From NCBI GenBank assembly GCA_028277405.1, contig JANQGH010000098.1, positions 124,001-188,000 on the forward strand: 64,000 bases of DNA, given 5' to 3'. A program made the translations under genes and the position numbers. The stretch's first letter is position 1. Each line of letters starts with the position of its first letter. Positions 15,622-24,572 of the stretch are shown one piece after another. Below the pieces are notes generated by a model. It did not search any database. It was not told where the DNA came from and worked only from the letters and a program-made list of their open reading frames with translations. The DNA comes from Alphaproteobacteria bacterium (GTDB taxonomy: Bacteria > Pseudomonadota > Alphaproteobacteria > DSM-16000 > Inquilinaceae).

Positions 15622-16562
15622 GGCGGGCTCTTACGATCGCAAAGCACAGCGTAAAGGGTGTCAAGACCGGGCTTGCGGACGCGAATCTCGTCGATCTCGA
15701 GTGCCTTCAGTTCGGCTTCGATGTCGTCGGCGGTGAGGTCTACGAACCCGCGCCAGATCAGCCCGGATTCTGCTTCCGATAGCCCGACCCGCTGCAGGTG
15801 AACCGACACGTCTGGTGCCGGCCGTGTGCCCACCCTGACCATCATCTCGTGGCCGCCATCGTAGTGTTCCGACACCAGGTCACGGGGGCGGCCAACGGCG
15901 CGAAGCTGGCCGTCGACCAAAATCGCCACGCGGTCGGCCAACCGTTCCGCCCGATCGAGTTCGTGGGTCGACAGCAGGATCGCCATCCCGTCATCGCGCA
16001 GATCCGCGATCAGCGCAAGAACCCCGTCCAACGCCGCCTGATCGACGGCCACGGTCGGCTCGTCCAGAACCAGCAGGGCAGGCTGATGCAACAGCGCGCA
16101 GGCAATGTTCGTGCGCCTTTGATAGCCGCCGGACAGCCTGGCCACCCGCGTGTGTTGATGCCCTGTCAGTTGTGCGCGCTCTAGCGCCTCTGGTACGCGC
16201 GACGCCAGGTCCGCCCGAGACAGGCCGGAAAGGCGGCCAAGCACAAAGAGGTTCTCGCGGACCGAAAGGTGGTCGTAGAGGGCTATTTCCTGCGGCACAA
16301 GGCCTATCCGCGCGCGCGCCTTGGACGAACGCGCAGGGTCTTTGCCGAGCACGCTGACGGTGCCGGCGGCAGGGCGTACCAAGCCGCAGGCGGCGCGCAT
16401 GAATGTGGTCTTGCCAGCGCCATTGGGCCCGATCAGCGCACAGATCTCGCCGCCGAATACTTCCAGGTTAACGGCCGTAAGGACGGGAAGGCCCGCCAAG
16501 GCGACATCGAGAGATTTCGCGGCAAGCACCGGACCGTCCCGATCGCGGGATTGCTCAGCCAT
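15618..16562 (-). CDS. ABC transporter ATP-binding protein
   Basis: A 314-residue nucleotide-binding subunit with Walker A GPNGAGKTT, signature LSGGYQRR, Walker B LLVLDEP and the His switch STHELDRAE. The signature has Tyr where Gln is most usual. A C-terminal extension of about 80 residues follows the core. The frame extends 17 codons further up, but ATG at 16562 overlaps the crtE end by eight bases and gives a normal N terminus (MAEQSRDRDGPVL). Together with the next gene it forms an exporter translationally coupled to crtE. Confidence 0.9.
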   Translation of the reverse strand: MAEQSRDRDGPVLAAKSLDVALAGLPVLTAVNLEVFGGEICALIGPNGAGKTTFMRAACGLVRPAAGTVSVLGKDPARSSKARARIGLVPQEIALYDHLSVRENLFVLGRLSGLSRADLASRVPEALERAQLTGHQHTRVARLSGGYQRRTNIACALLHQPALLVLDEPTVAVDQAALDGVLALIADLRDDGMAILLSTHELDRAERLADRVAILVDGQLRAVGRPRDLVSEHYDGGHEMMVRVGTRPAPDVSVHLQRVGLSEAESGLIWRGFVDLTADDIEAELKALEIDEIRVRKPGLDTLYAVLCDRKSPP

Positions 16563-17469
16563 CGAGGTGCGGTTCAAACACCGTACGCAGATAGGGCGCG
16601 AGTGCGGGCGCAACGGGCGAACATCCGTCGATCAGGCTCACCGCCTGCTCCATATGAAAGCGGGCTCCGTTGCGGGTCGCCGCGACGCCGTCGACGGAAA
16701 CCAGCGTCGGTTTGTCCCCGTCCTGTCGAACATCCTTGCCGACACTGGCCTGGTCCGCAGTGACATCCAGGATGTCATCGACGGTTTGAAACACCTCGCC
16801 GATATGGTCGGCCGCGTCGCGCATCTTGTCCGCCCGCGGACCGTCGACGGACGCGACGAGAAGGCCGATGTCGACCGCCGCGCCGATCAGCGCGCCGGTC
16901 TTGCGCCGGTTCAGTTCACGCAAGGCCTGCCTGTCGTTCAATTCTGGCCCGCACCGCAGGTCGATTTCCTGGCCGCCCACCAATCCGGCCAGTCCGGCGG
17001 CATCCGCCAAACGGGCGGTAATGCCGAGCTTCGTGTCGTTCGCCAGGCCGGTCGTTGCCGTGACGACGGCAAAAGCTCGGGTTACCAGCGCAATAGAGGC
17101 AAGGATTGCCATGTCCTCGCCGAAAAGCCTGTGAGTGGTCGGCAGCCCACGGCGCCTTGCCGCATCGTCCATCGACGGCAGATCGTCCAGGATCAAAGAG
17201 GCGGCATGGATCATCTCGATGGCGCAAGCCGGGTCGATCGCCGTCGCGACGTCGCCGCCAAACTGCTGAACCGTCAGCAGGGTCACGACAGGTCGGAAGC
17301 GCTTACCGGGAGACGTCAGGGCGTGACGCATGGCCTGCGCAACCAGGCCGTCTCGCGCCGTACCGTTGGTCATCAAGGCATCCAGGCGTACGTCAATCCG
17401 CCCTTTGAGAGCGTCCGGCTGTTGGGCGGTGCGGTCCATAGCGTCGCTGATGTTCGATTGACGGCGCAT
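16555..17469 (-). CDS. crtE: Geranylgeranyl diphosphate synthase
   Basis: A 304-residue trans-prenyltransferase supplying C20 diphosphate for CrtB. The first Asp-rich motif is LDDLPSMDD (about 93-101), the second TVDDILD (about 230-236), with GKRFRPVVTLL and GGQEIDL as expected. The extra residues within DDLPSMDD are usual for bacterial CrtE/IspA. It leads the minus-strand unit crtE-ATPase-permease and overlaps the ATPase start. A plausible sigma-70 promoter lies about 110 bases upstream. Confidence 0.93.
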   Translation of the reverse strand: MRRQSNISDAMDRTAQQPDALKGRIDVRLDALMTNGTARDGLVAQAMRHALTSPGKRFRPVVTLLTVQQFGGDVATAIDPACAIEMIHAASLILDDLPSMDDAARRRGLPTTHRLFGEDMAILASIALVTRAFAVVTATTGLANDTKLGITARLADAAGLAGLVGGQEIDLRCGPELNDRQALRELNRRKTGALIGAAVDIGLLVASVDGPRADKMRDAADHIGEVFQTVDDILDVTADQASVGKDVRQDGDKPTLVSVDGVAATRNGARFHMEQAVSLIDGCSPVAPALAPYLRTVFEPHLDG

Positions 17470-17576
17470 TGGTTACGGCAGTTCTTCCGCGCTGGATGAT
17501 GCAATCCGGCAAAAAACATCGGCCAGTGTCCCGAGGGGCCGACCTTGAGCTCAAGCCATGGGGAGTGAGCTGACTG

Positions 17577-17605
17577 GCAATACACAGGCCAGCGAGGCCG
17601 GTCAA
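17577..17605 (-). promoter_or_regulatory. Candidate sigma-70 promoter of the crtE unit
   Basis: On the minus strand TTGACC (17605-17600) and TATTGC (17582-17577) are spaced by 17 bases, about 108 bases upstream of the crtE start. No other convincing pair was found in this gap. Confidence 0.35.
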
Positions 17606-17655
17606 CGCTGCCTGATGCCCGGCCCGATCAATGGATGGCGATTTGGGCGCGGCGG

Positions 17656-18372
17656 CTATTCGGCGGCTCGGACGCCGGTTGGAAGTCCGACCCGTGCGAA
17701 CGGATTGCTGATTGAGATGCCGGGATTGGGGTAATAGTCGACGAACAGATTGATGCGCGGCTTGCGGCCCGAATGTCGAACGGAATGCCGCATGCGGTTG
17801 TTGAAATCATAGGCCCGGCCGGCCGCCATGGCGATATTTCGACCGCCAATCTTGTAGCGAACGCCGGCATTGCCATCGATCGCGACGTGGATGCGGTGGG
17901 CGCGCTCCGCCATCGGCTGGCCATCCGTGTGGGGGTCGATGCGCAACCCTGGCTGCAGGCGCACGAGCGCCAGCCGCGTTATGACGCCGTGCGGTGTGCG
18001 CAGCGAGGCAATGGTCTGATCGACGATCGGCTCCAGCACCTCGCGCCACTCCAACCAGTCCGGAAACGTGTAGACGGGGCCGAGATCGGTTTCTTCGCGC
18101 TTGATCGGCATGAACGCGGCCGCATCGACACCCCGGACGGTCGCCCAGTGCTGCACCAGGTCCTCCAGATGAGGGAACCCGAGCGTGTTGTAGCGGCGAT
18201 GCCACTCATGCTTGAACAGGATCGACTGGGCCGTCGCGTGTGCACCGGCGGCCAGCGCCTCCTGGCGAAACGTGTTGGCCGTCCACGCTTCCTCTGGCAG
18301 CGATGCCAGCTTCTGCTTCAGACTTTCGGTTTTGACCGGACCCAGATCCTTGATCGGCGTGCCGATATCCAT
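17656..18372 (-). CDS. Aspartyl/asparaginyl beta-hydroxylase-family 2-oxoglutarate/Fe(II) protein
   Basis: A 238-residue cytosolic protein of the Asp/Asn hydroxylase cupin fold. The iron-binding HxD is in LRIDPHTDGQ (about 147-156) and a second His is in HSVRHSGRKPRINLFVDY (about 196-213), where the Arg should bind 2-oxoglutarate. The preceding RALRIHVAID-like segment (AHRIHVAIDGN) also fits. Family members hydroxylate aspartate residues, free amino acids or lipid head groups; the substrate is unknown here. It is a single gene with its own AT-richer promoter region. Confidence 0.75.
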   Translation of the reverse strand: MDIGTPIKDLGPVKTESLKQKLASLPEEAWTANTFRQEALAAGAHATAQSILFKHEWHRRYNTLGFPHLEDLVQHWATVRGVDAAAFMPIKREETDLGPVYTFPDWLEWREVLEPIVDQTIASLRTPHGVITRLALVRLQPGLRIDPHTDGQPMAERAHRIHVAIDGNAGVRYKIGGRNIAMAAGRAYDFNNRMRHSVRHSGRKPRINLFVDYYPNPGISISNPFARVGLPTGVRAAE

Positions 18373-19004
18373 GCCGCGACCTCTCTCGCCAATTCAGGCG
18401 GGCTTGGAGATGACGTTCTGCACATAAAGAAACGCGTGCGCGTTCTTCCGCGCAAAACGCTACCTATCAGTACTTTTTGCAATAATATTGCTAAGATAGA
18501 GATAGAATGGTTGGGCGACCGATCAAGGGAAGTGGGCGTTGTTTCGTCGCCAAATCAACGGGCTGCGACGATACGCGCAGCCGATGCGGCGGGTGCCGAC
18601 AACTCTTGCCGTGAGATGCTTGGATGGCGATGATGTGGGCCGCAGGTGTCACGGCGGGGCCGGTGAAAACCAGCCGAGACGGCCTCTTGTCAACTGGCGG
18701 TTCGCGTTTTGCTGTGGCAAGTTCGACGAACTCTCGCTCCCTGGCGTCAACCCTGTTTCCGACGTGGTGCCCGACCGCAGTTCACGAGGTTTTTACGGCG
18801 GTCGCGCCATTGAATCAGCTTGCGCGTGACAGCTCGGTCGGCCTAGGTTTCCGCCGCCGGTACGCGCTGGCTTAGGGGTCTAGCGGAATGCTGCGATTGC
18901 GGGTGCGCATGGTGGCACCATATCCAGTCGTGCGCCCCGGTCGCGCGCATAGTCATGGCAGTTTGACAGTCTAAGTACTTTGACAAAGCGGAATAATCGC
19001 CACT
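18373..19004. other. 632-base intergenic region without a supported gene
   Basis: The part next to the hydroxylase gene (about 18410-18510) is clearly AT-richer and should carry its promoter and the palindrome at 18479. The remainder to the penicillin-binding-protein start has short open frames with Arg-rich, low-complexity translations that I do not believe. TTGACA occurs at 18963 and 18980 but without convincing -10 partners. Confidence 0.5.
18479..18491. promoter_or_regulatory. Perfect palindrome GCAATAATATTGC upstream of the hydroxylase gene
   Basis: GCAATA-A-TATTGC lies 107 bases upstream of the hydroxylase start in an AT-rich promoter-like stretch. It is a good candidate operator; I cannot assign it to a known regulator family. 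Confidence 0.4.
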
Positions 19005-21311
19005 GTGTCTGACCTATTCGATTTCGCCACGACGCTGGTGACGGCAGCCACGCCCCTGTTGGCGGGCCCGGTCGGTCCCATCGAGTTGCCCGACATCGAC
19101 CGGCTGATGTCGAGCCGGAGAACCCAGGCCGAAAGCATCATCAGCTATGCCGACGGTTCGCTTGCCGGCACGACGGCGGGCCGGCTGTCGCGCTGGACAC
19201 CGTTGGACGATCTGCCGCCGCTGTTTCTTCAGGCGCTTCAGGCATCCGAGGATGAGCGGTTCTTCGACCATAACGGGGTCGATCTGCTGGCCATATCGCG
19301 GGCTGCGGTTGACTGGGTGTCCAGCGGCCAGTTGACGTCAGGCGGTTCGACGATCACCCAGCAGGTGATCAAGAACGTAATGCTCGATGCGAGCCAGTCG
19401 CTCGACCGCAAACTGCAAGAGATCATGCTGGCCGTCCAGTTGGAGGCCATGTTCGACAAGGACGAGATCTTCGAGGTCTACGTCAATGCGATCTATTTCG
19501 GCCGCGGGCAATGGGGGGCCGGCGATGCCGCCGAGGTCTGGTTCGGCCGACCTTGGGACGCGTTAAGCGTCGGCGAGATTGCCTTCCTGGCCGGTGTCAT
19601 TCAGGCGCCCTCGGCGCTTGATCCCAACAACAACCCCGACCAGGCCGTCGCCCGCCGGGATTACGTGCTCAACCAGATGTACGATGACGGCATCATCGAC
19701 CAAGAGACGCGTGAAGCCGCGCTGGCCGAACCGTTGGTTGCGAGCGAGCGGGTCTATGAGGATCGGGTGGACAGTTGGGTCGCCCATTCGTTGAGCCGCA
19801 CGCTCGACTATTACGTTGGCGAGGACGTTGCCATCCGCGGCGGTTTTGTGATCGAAACCACGGTCGACCCGGCGGTACAGGCACGCACCACCGAGATCGT
19901 CCAGGACTATATGGCCGGCCTGGATGGGTTCGGCATTGCCGGCATGACCAATCTCGAAGACGGCCTGGACGAGACCGATTGGGCTGAGGCCCAGGCCGTG
20001 CTGCCGAGAATACCGGTTGGATGGGCGCGGGGGATCGTTACCGCCCCGCCTGCGGACGGATCGCTGACGGTCGCTCTGGCGGACGGAACCGAGGCATCGA
20101 TTGTCTTGGACGAACAGCCGGTCGCCGCGGATGCGATCACGGCGGCGGTCGATCTCGGGTCCATTGTCACGCTTTCGCCCCTACCCGCGGCGCCAATCGA
20201 GGCCGAGGCCAGCGAAGAAGGGGCGAACGAGACAGCCGAGGTCAAACCCGACTCCCTTGAAGAAGACGTCGCCGCCGAAGAGGCGCCCGTCCGCTGGCAG
20301 CTTGAATCGATCCCGGAGCGGCAGGTCGCCGTGGTTGTGATGGAGACGGACACGGGCAATATCCGCAGCCTCATCGGTGGCTATGATCCGGGTCTGTCTG
20401 AGTTCGACCGCAGCAATGCCATCCGCCAACCGGGGTCTTCGATCAAGCCATTGCTCTGGCTCGCCGCCTTAGAGGCCGGCCTTGAATACGATCAAATGGT
20501 CCTGGACCTGCCGATCGAGGTACAGACCGCTGACGGCCGGTGGCAGCCTGCCAATTATGGTGGGGAGTTCGTCGGCACCGTGCCGTTGTTCACAGCCTTG
20601 GAGCGCAGCATCAATCTGGTCGCGGCGCGCCTAGCCTACGAAATTGGCGTGGAAACCTTCGCCAGCATGGCCGAGAGAGCCGGTGCCTATCCGCCCGGCG
20701 AAATGGAACTGGTGCTGTCGTCGGCGCTGGGCAGCATCGGCACCACGCCTGTCTCCATGGCAGGCGCCTACGCCACCATCGCCAATGGGGGCGTGCCGGT
20801 CCGCCCGACGCTCGTCAGTTCCATTCGCGATCCGCTGACCGGCAATGCGGTTTGGCAGCCACAACCGGGCTGGGGGCTGGCGTCGACCGTCGCCGAGCCG
20901 ATCACGGATCCGGAGTTTATCGACCATCTGACATCGATGATGCGGGGCGTGACCACGCGCGGAACGGCGGCGCGATCCTTCGCCAGCTTTGCCCACCCGG
21001 TCGCCGGCAAGACCGGGACCAGCCAGGACTTCCGCGATGCCTGGTTCATCGGCTTCACGCCAGAAATGGTCGTCGCGGTCTGGGTCGGGCGGGACGACAA
21101 TCAGCCGATGGGTCGCGGCGATGCCGGCGGTGTCCTGGCCGCGCCGTTGGCGGCGGAACTGTTCGCCATGCTCTACGAGGACGGTGTGGTGACGCAAGAC
21201 GCCAACTGGCAGTTGCTCGCCGCGCGGGAAGGGGCATCGGGCGTCGTCGGTCTCGGCGAGTCCGGCCCCTCGAACGCCGGCCAGTTCACGGGCACCGGCG
21301 GTCTCTACTGA
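19005..21311 (+). CDS. Bifunctional class A penicillin-binding protein
   Basis: A 768-residue peptidoglycan synthase. The glycosyltransferase-51 domain (about 65-230) has catalytic Glu82 in ASEDERFFDHNGVD, GGSTITQQVIKN and AIYFGRGQWG. The transpeptidase domain (about 440-740) has SxxK in PGSSIKP (about 478), SxN in ERSINLVAA (about 533) and KTGTS (about 668). Between them is an Ala/Glu-rich acidic stretch. The GTG start is limited by an in-frame stop eight codons upstream, and the N terminus (MSDLFDFATTLVTAATPLLAG) is only weakly hydrophobic, so the usual membrane anchor is missing or unusual. It resembles PBP1A-type proteins most. Confidence 0.88.
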   Translation: MSDLFDFATTLVTAATPLLAGPVGPIELPDIDRLMSSRRTQAESIISYADGSLAGTTAGRLSRWTPLDDLPPLFLQALQASEDERFFDHNGVDLLAISRAAVDWVSSGQLTSGGSTITQQVIKNVMLDASQSLDRKLQEIMLAVQLEAMFDKDEIFEVYVNAIYFGRGQWGAGDAAEVWFGRPWDALSVGEIAFLAGVIQAPSALDPNNNPDQAVARRDYVLNQMYDDGIIDQETREAALAEPLVASERVYEDRVDSWVAHSLSRTLDYYVGEDVAIRGGFVIETTVDPAVQARTTEIVQDYMAGLDGFGIAGMTNLEDGLDETDWAEAQAVLPRIPVGWARGIVTAPPADGSLTVALADGTEASIVLDEQPVAADAITAAVDLGSIVTLSPLPAAPIEAEASEEGANETAEVKPDSLEEDVAAEEAPVRWQLESIPERQVAVVVMETDTGNIRSLIGGYDPGLSEFDRSNAIRQPGSSIKPLLWLAALEAGLEYDQMVLDLPIEVQTADGRWQPANYGGEFVGTVPLFTALERSINLVAARLAYEIGVETFASMAERAGAYPPGEMELVLSSALGSIGTTPVSMAGAYATIANGGVPVRPTLVSSIRDPLTGNAVWQPQPGWGLASTVAEPITDPEFIDHLTSMMRGVTTRGTAARSFASFAHPVAGKTGTSQDFRDAWFIGFTPEMVVAVWVGRDDNQPMGRGDAGGVLAAPLAAELFAMLYEDGVVTQDANWQLLAAREGASGVVGLGESGPSNAGQFTGTGGLY

Positions 21312-21334
21312 GCGCGCGGGTTGCAGGAGCCATC

Positions 21335-22789
21335 ATGTCAGTCTTTGCCCGTGCCGCAACGGTCGGCGTCCTAGTCAGCCTTGCCCTGCCGCTCGTTGCA
21401 CAGCAGGCAGATTCCCAGACGCCAGATGCGCTGGACCAGCTCCGCGCCTTCTTGCCCTCGGATTCGGCCCTGGCCTTTGGCGAGCGGCGGGATGGTGCCG
21501 AGGGCACGGTGCTGGAGGATGTCGTCGTCGACCTGATCTGGCGCTCGTCTCGCATCCGCGCCGATCGTGTGTTGCTCGGCACCGAGGCCGGCGACCTGAC
21601 GGTCGAGCTGGACGGGGTCGTTTTACGCAATGCGAGCGGGTCCTTAGCGGCCGATCGCCTGTCGTTTGATGCCAACGCGGCGGCGGTTCTGCGGTCGTGG
21701 GCCGAAGTCGAGGCGCCTACCGAAGGCCTCGAAGAGGACGCGGCGGCACCGGCAGATGAGACGGATACGAACCTTCCGCCGGGCAATCTGTCCGCTAAGA
21801 ACCTGACGATCCGCACGACCGCGCAGCCACCGACCCAAGGGTGGTTCGCTGGCGATGTTTTGGCGGAGGGTCTGACGTCCAACGCCGTCGAACGGCTGGA
21901 GTTCGGCAATCTCGTCGCCTATGCGGCCGGGCGCTTCCAGGCCGGTCGCATGGTTGTGGAGGGGATCGATATCGGCTGGCTGTCCCAGCTTTCCGGTGTT
22001 GACGACATCGTCGGCGGCCGTTTGCCGGAAGGCGGCGTGTCTTTGACGCTTGAAGACATGATGGCGCTTGATGCAAGCGGTCAGCCTTTCTTCGAAGTTG
22101 GCCATCTGCGGGCCTTCGTCGACGGTCAGCCGGCACCGCAGGTCGAGGCCGGCGCTGGCGAGACGGATGAAGCGGACGAGTCGGTGCCGGTTGGGCGTCT
22201 CACGGTCGACTTTGCCATCGATGACTTCGCGCTGCCGATCGACACGCTCCGCCCCCTGCCGATCGCCGAGGAACTGGCGCTGGTCGCGCCGGAGACACTG
22301 AGTGGCAGTGTCCAGTTCGCCGGCACGATCGATGGCCCAGGCCAGCGGCTGTCGATCGAAACCGGACTGATCGATTTGGCGGATGTCGCTTTCATCGAGG
22401 GGTCGCTGGACCTTGCCGATGTGAGCTTCGCGCCCGACGCCCCGCAAATGCCGTTAGCCCTGATCCAGTTGCCCGGCTCGATCCCGATGTTTTCGATCGC
22501 TGGCGGCCATCTCGACCTTGAGGATCATGGCCTCCTTTCAGACCTCGAAGCCCAGGGCGTACCGCCGCTTTCGGCGACCGTCGACAGCCTGTCGACGCGC
22601 CTGTCCAATCGTCTGCCGATGCTGTCGGGCCGCCTTGACGGCATTTTGGCCTGGTTGCGCGCATTCGAGTCGGAGGGGCGCGGAACGGTTCGATTGGAGC
22701 CGGCGACGCCGGCGCCGGTCGTCGAGCTGCTGAGCTTGATGCTGATCAATCCGGACGGCGTGGTCGATCGCCTTGGATTGTCCAGCTAG
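21335..22789 (+). CDS. Exported protein of unknown function downstream of the penicillin-binding protein
   Basis: A 484-residue protein starting MSVFARAATVGVLVSLALPL with a cleavable-looking signal (AQQA). The mature part is acidic, Asp/Leu-rich and beta-strand-like, with repeated phrases such as LTVDFAIDDFALPIDTL and IDLADVAFIEGSLDLADV, giving the impression of a repetitive periplasmic or outer-membrane-associated beta protein. The start has a CAGGAG site seven bases upstream and follows the PBP gene by 23 bases, so they likely share a transcript. I do not recognise a family. Confidence 0.7.
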   Translation: MSVFARAATVGVLVSLALPLVAQQADSQTPDALDQLRAFLPSDSALAFGERRDGAEGTVLEDVVVDLIWRSSRIRADRVLLGTEAGDLTVELDGVVLRNASGSLAADRLSFDANAAAVLRSWAEVEAPTEGLEEDAAAPADETDTNLPPGNLSAKNLTIRTTAQPPTQGWFAGDVLAEGLTSNAVERLEFGNLVAYAAGRFQAGRMVVEGIDIGWLSQLSGVDDIVGGRLPEGGVSLTLEDMMALDASGQPFFEVGHLRAFVDGQPAPQVEAGAGETDEADESVPVGRLTVDFAIDDFALPIDTLRPLPIAEELALVAPETLSGSVQFAGTIDGPGQRLSIETGLIDLADVAFIEGSLDLADVSFAPDAPQMPLALIQLPGSIPMFSIAGGHLDLEDHGLLSDLEAQGVPPLSATVDSLSTRLSNRLPMLSGRLDGILAWLRAFESEGRGTVRLEPATPAPVVELLSLMLINPDGVVDRLGLSS

Positions 22790-22872
22790 CCCGATCGCCA
22801 TCGCGCGCTTGCCAAGCCGTCGCCCGAATTGCCAGTACAGTCACCGTAACCACCAATGGGTTGAGGATTGCC

Positions 22873-24414
22873 GTGCCCCTTCGCCGACGTAGCTTTCTGG
22901 CAACTGCGGCTGCGGCCGGTTCCACCCTTGGCCTTGGCATCAAGGCCAGTTCGGCCCAGCCTTCTGGCGGTTTCTCCTTCGACGACGTGATTGCCGAGGC
23001 ACAGGCCCGCGCGGCGGACCCCCATGTCGAAGCGAGGCCGTTGGTCGGCCCGTTCTGGCGCGGTTTGAACTACGACCAGCATCGCGCCATCCGGTTCCTG
23101 CCCGACCAGGCCTTGTGGCGGAACGATCGCCATCTCAGCCTACAATTCTTCCATGTCGGCCTGTTCTTTCAACATCCGGTGATGATCAACCTGGTCGAAA
23201 ACGGGCAGGCCATGCCGCTGCCCTTCGATGCCGATCTCTTCGACTATGGCTGGCTGGATGTGCCGGACCATGCCGAAGACCCGACCGGCTATGCCGGGTT
23301 TCGGGTTCACTACCCCATCAACACCCCCGATTGGGCGGACGAGTTCGCGGTGTTTTTGGGGGCCAGCTATTTCCGGCTGATCGGGCGCGATCAGGTCTAT
23401 GGCATTTCCGCGCGCGGACTTGCCGTCGACACCGCCGAGCCCAGGCCCGAGGAGTTTCCGGCCTTCACCGACTATTGGATCGAAGTGCCCGAGCCCGACG
23501 CGACCGAGCTGACCGTCATGGCCCTGCTCGACAGTCCGAGCGTTGCGGGCGCCTACCGCTTTCGGCTGCAGCCGGGTGGCCGGACCATCGCCGAGGTCGA
23601 CGCCGCGCTGTTCACGCGACGGCAGGCCAAGTTCGGCATCGCGCCGCTTACCAGCATGTTCATGAAGGGCGAGATGTCGGACGATCGCTTCGACGATTTC
23701 CGGCCCGAGATCCACGATTCCGACGGGTTGAGCGTCCTGACGGCCAACGGCGAATGGCTGTGGCGGCCCCTGACCAACCGGCGTGTCCTGCAAACCACGT
23801 CGTTTCTGGATCGCGATGTCCAGGGTTTCGGCTTGTTCCAGCGGGACCGCAGTTTCGCCAGCTATCAGGATCTGGAGGCGCGCTACGATCGCCGGCCCAG
23901 CCTCTGGGTCGAACCGACACGACCGTTTGGTCCCGGACGGGTCGAACTTGTCGAGATCCCGACCGAACGTGAGATCGAAGACAACATCGTTGCCTATTGG
24001 GTGCCGGACGTGCCCTTGGGTCCAGGCGACCGGCTGGATGTGTCCTATCGCCTGTCGGCGATCGGCGACGACACCTCGATCCCGCCGATCGGCAGAACGA
24101 TTTCCAATCGTGTCGGCACGGACCGTCGGCCCGGCATCGAGGACCAGATCCCGCCGGACGGGCGGCTGTTCGTCATCGACTTTGCCGGCGGCGAGTTGGC
24201 GTCGATTGGCGCCGACCAGCCGGTCGAGCCCGTTGTCGAGGCGTCGACCGGCAGGCTTGCCAACGTCACCGCGGTCCGCAACGAACCCGCGCGTGGCTGG
24301 CGGGTCTTCTTCGACCTGCTGCCCGACGGCAACCTGCCATGCGAACTGCGCTGTCGCCTGGTCTTGGGCGTGCGCCCGATCACGGAGACCTGGTCGCTTC
24401 TCTGGCTGCCGTGA
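22873..24414 (+). CDS. opgG: Periplasmic glucan biosynthesis protein OpgG/MdoG
   Basis: A 513-residue protein with a twin-arginine signal (PLRRRSFLATAAAAG). It matches OpgG in FSFDDVIAEAQARAADP, LNYDQHRAIRFLPDQALW, FFHVGLFFQHPV, GASYFRLIGRDQVYGISARGLA and a C-terminal immunoglobulin-like domain. OpgG builds or branches osmoregulated periplasmic glucans. GTG at 22873 is chosen because GAGG lies six bases before it; TTG at 22861 is possible. The glucosyltransferase OpgH, the usual partner, is not in this window. Confidence 0.92.
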   Translation: MPLRRRSFLATAAAAGSTLGLGIKASSAQPSGGFSFDDVIAEAQARAADPHVEARPLVGPFWRGLNYDQHRAIRFLPDQALWRNDRHLSLQFFHVGLFFQHPVMINLVENGQAMPLPFDADLFDYGWLDVPDHAEDPTGYAGFRVHYPINTPDWADEFAVFLGASYFRLIGRDQVYGISARGLAVDTAEPRPEEFPAFTDYWIEVPEPDATELTVMALLDSPSVAGAYRFRLQPGGRTIAEVDAALFTRRQAKFGIAPLTSMFMKGEMSDDRFDDFRPEIHDSDGLSVLTANGEWLWRPLTNRRVLQTTSFLDRDVQGFGLFQRDRSFASYQDLEARYDRRPSLWVEPTRPFGPGRVELVEIPTEREIEDNIVAYWVPDVPLGPGDRLDVSYRLSAIGDDTSIPPIGRTISNRVGTDRRPGIEDQIPPDGRLFVIDFAGGELASIGADQPVEPVVEASTGRLANVTAVRNEPARGWRVFFDLLPDGNLPCELRCRLVLGVRPITETWSLLWLP

Positions 24415-24572
24415 GCTTCACAAATCCGCCATCCGCTTGACGCCGGGTGGCTTTGCCGGCCAAGCTGGCGCGTCCCGAAACGCGCGCCAAATGCCGGGCC
24501 AACTCTCGGGAGATTTTGTCAGGAAACCCTCGTGGCGGCCCGGCCCGAGGTTCGGGATGGAATGCGTCTGTG

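Noticed and set aside
18539-18875. Short frames in the gap before the penicillin-binding-protein gene
   Set aside because: No ribosome site, Arg-rich translations and two overlapping frames of equal quality; nothing to prefer either.
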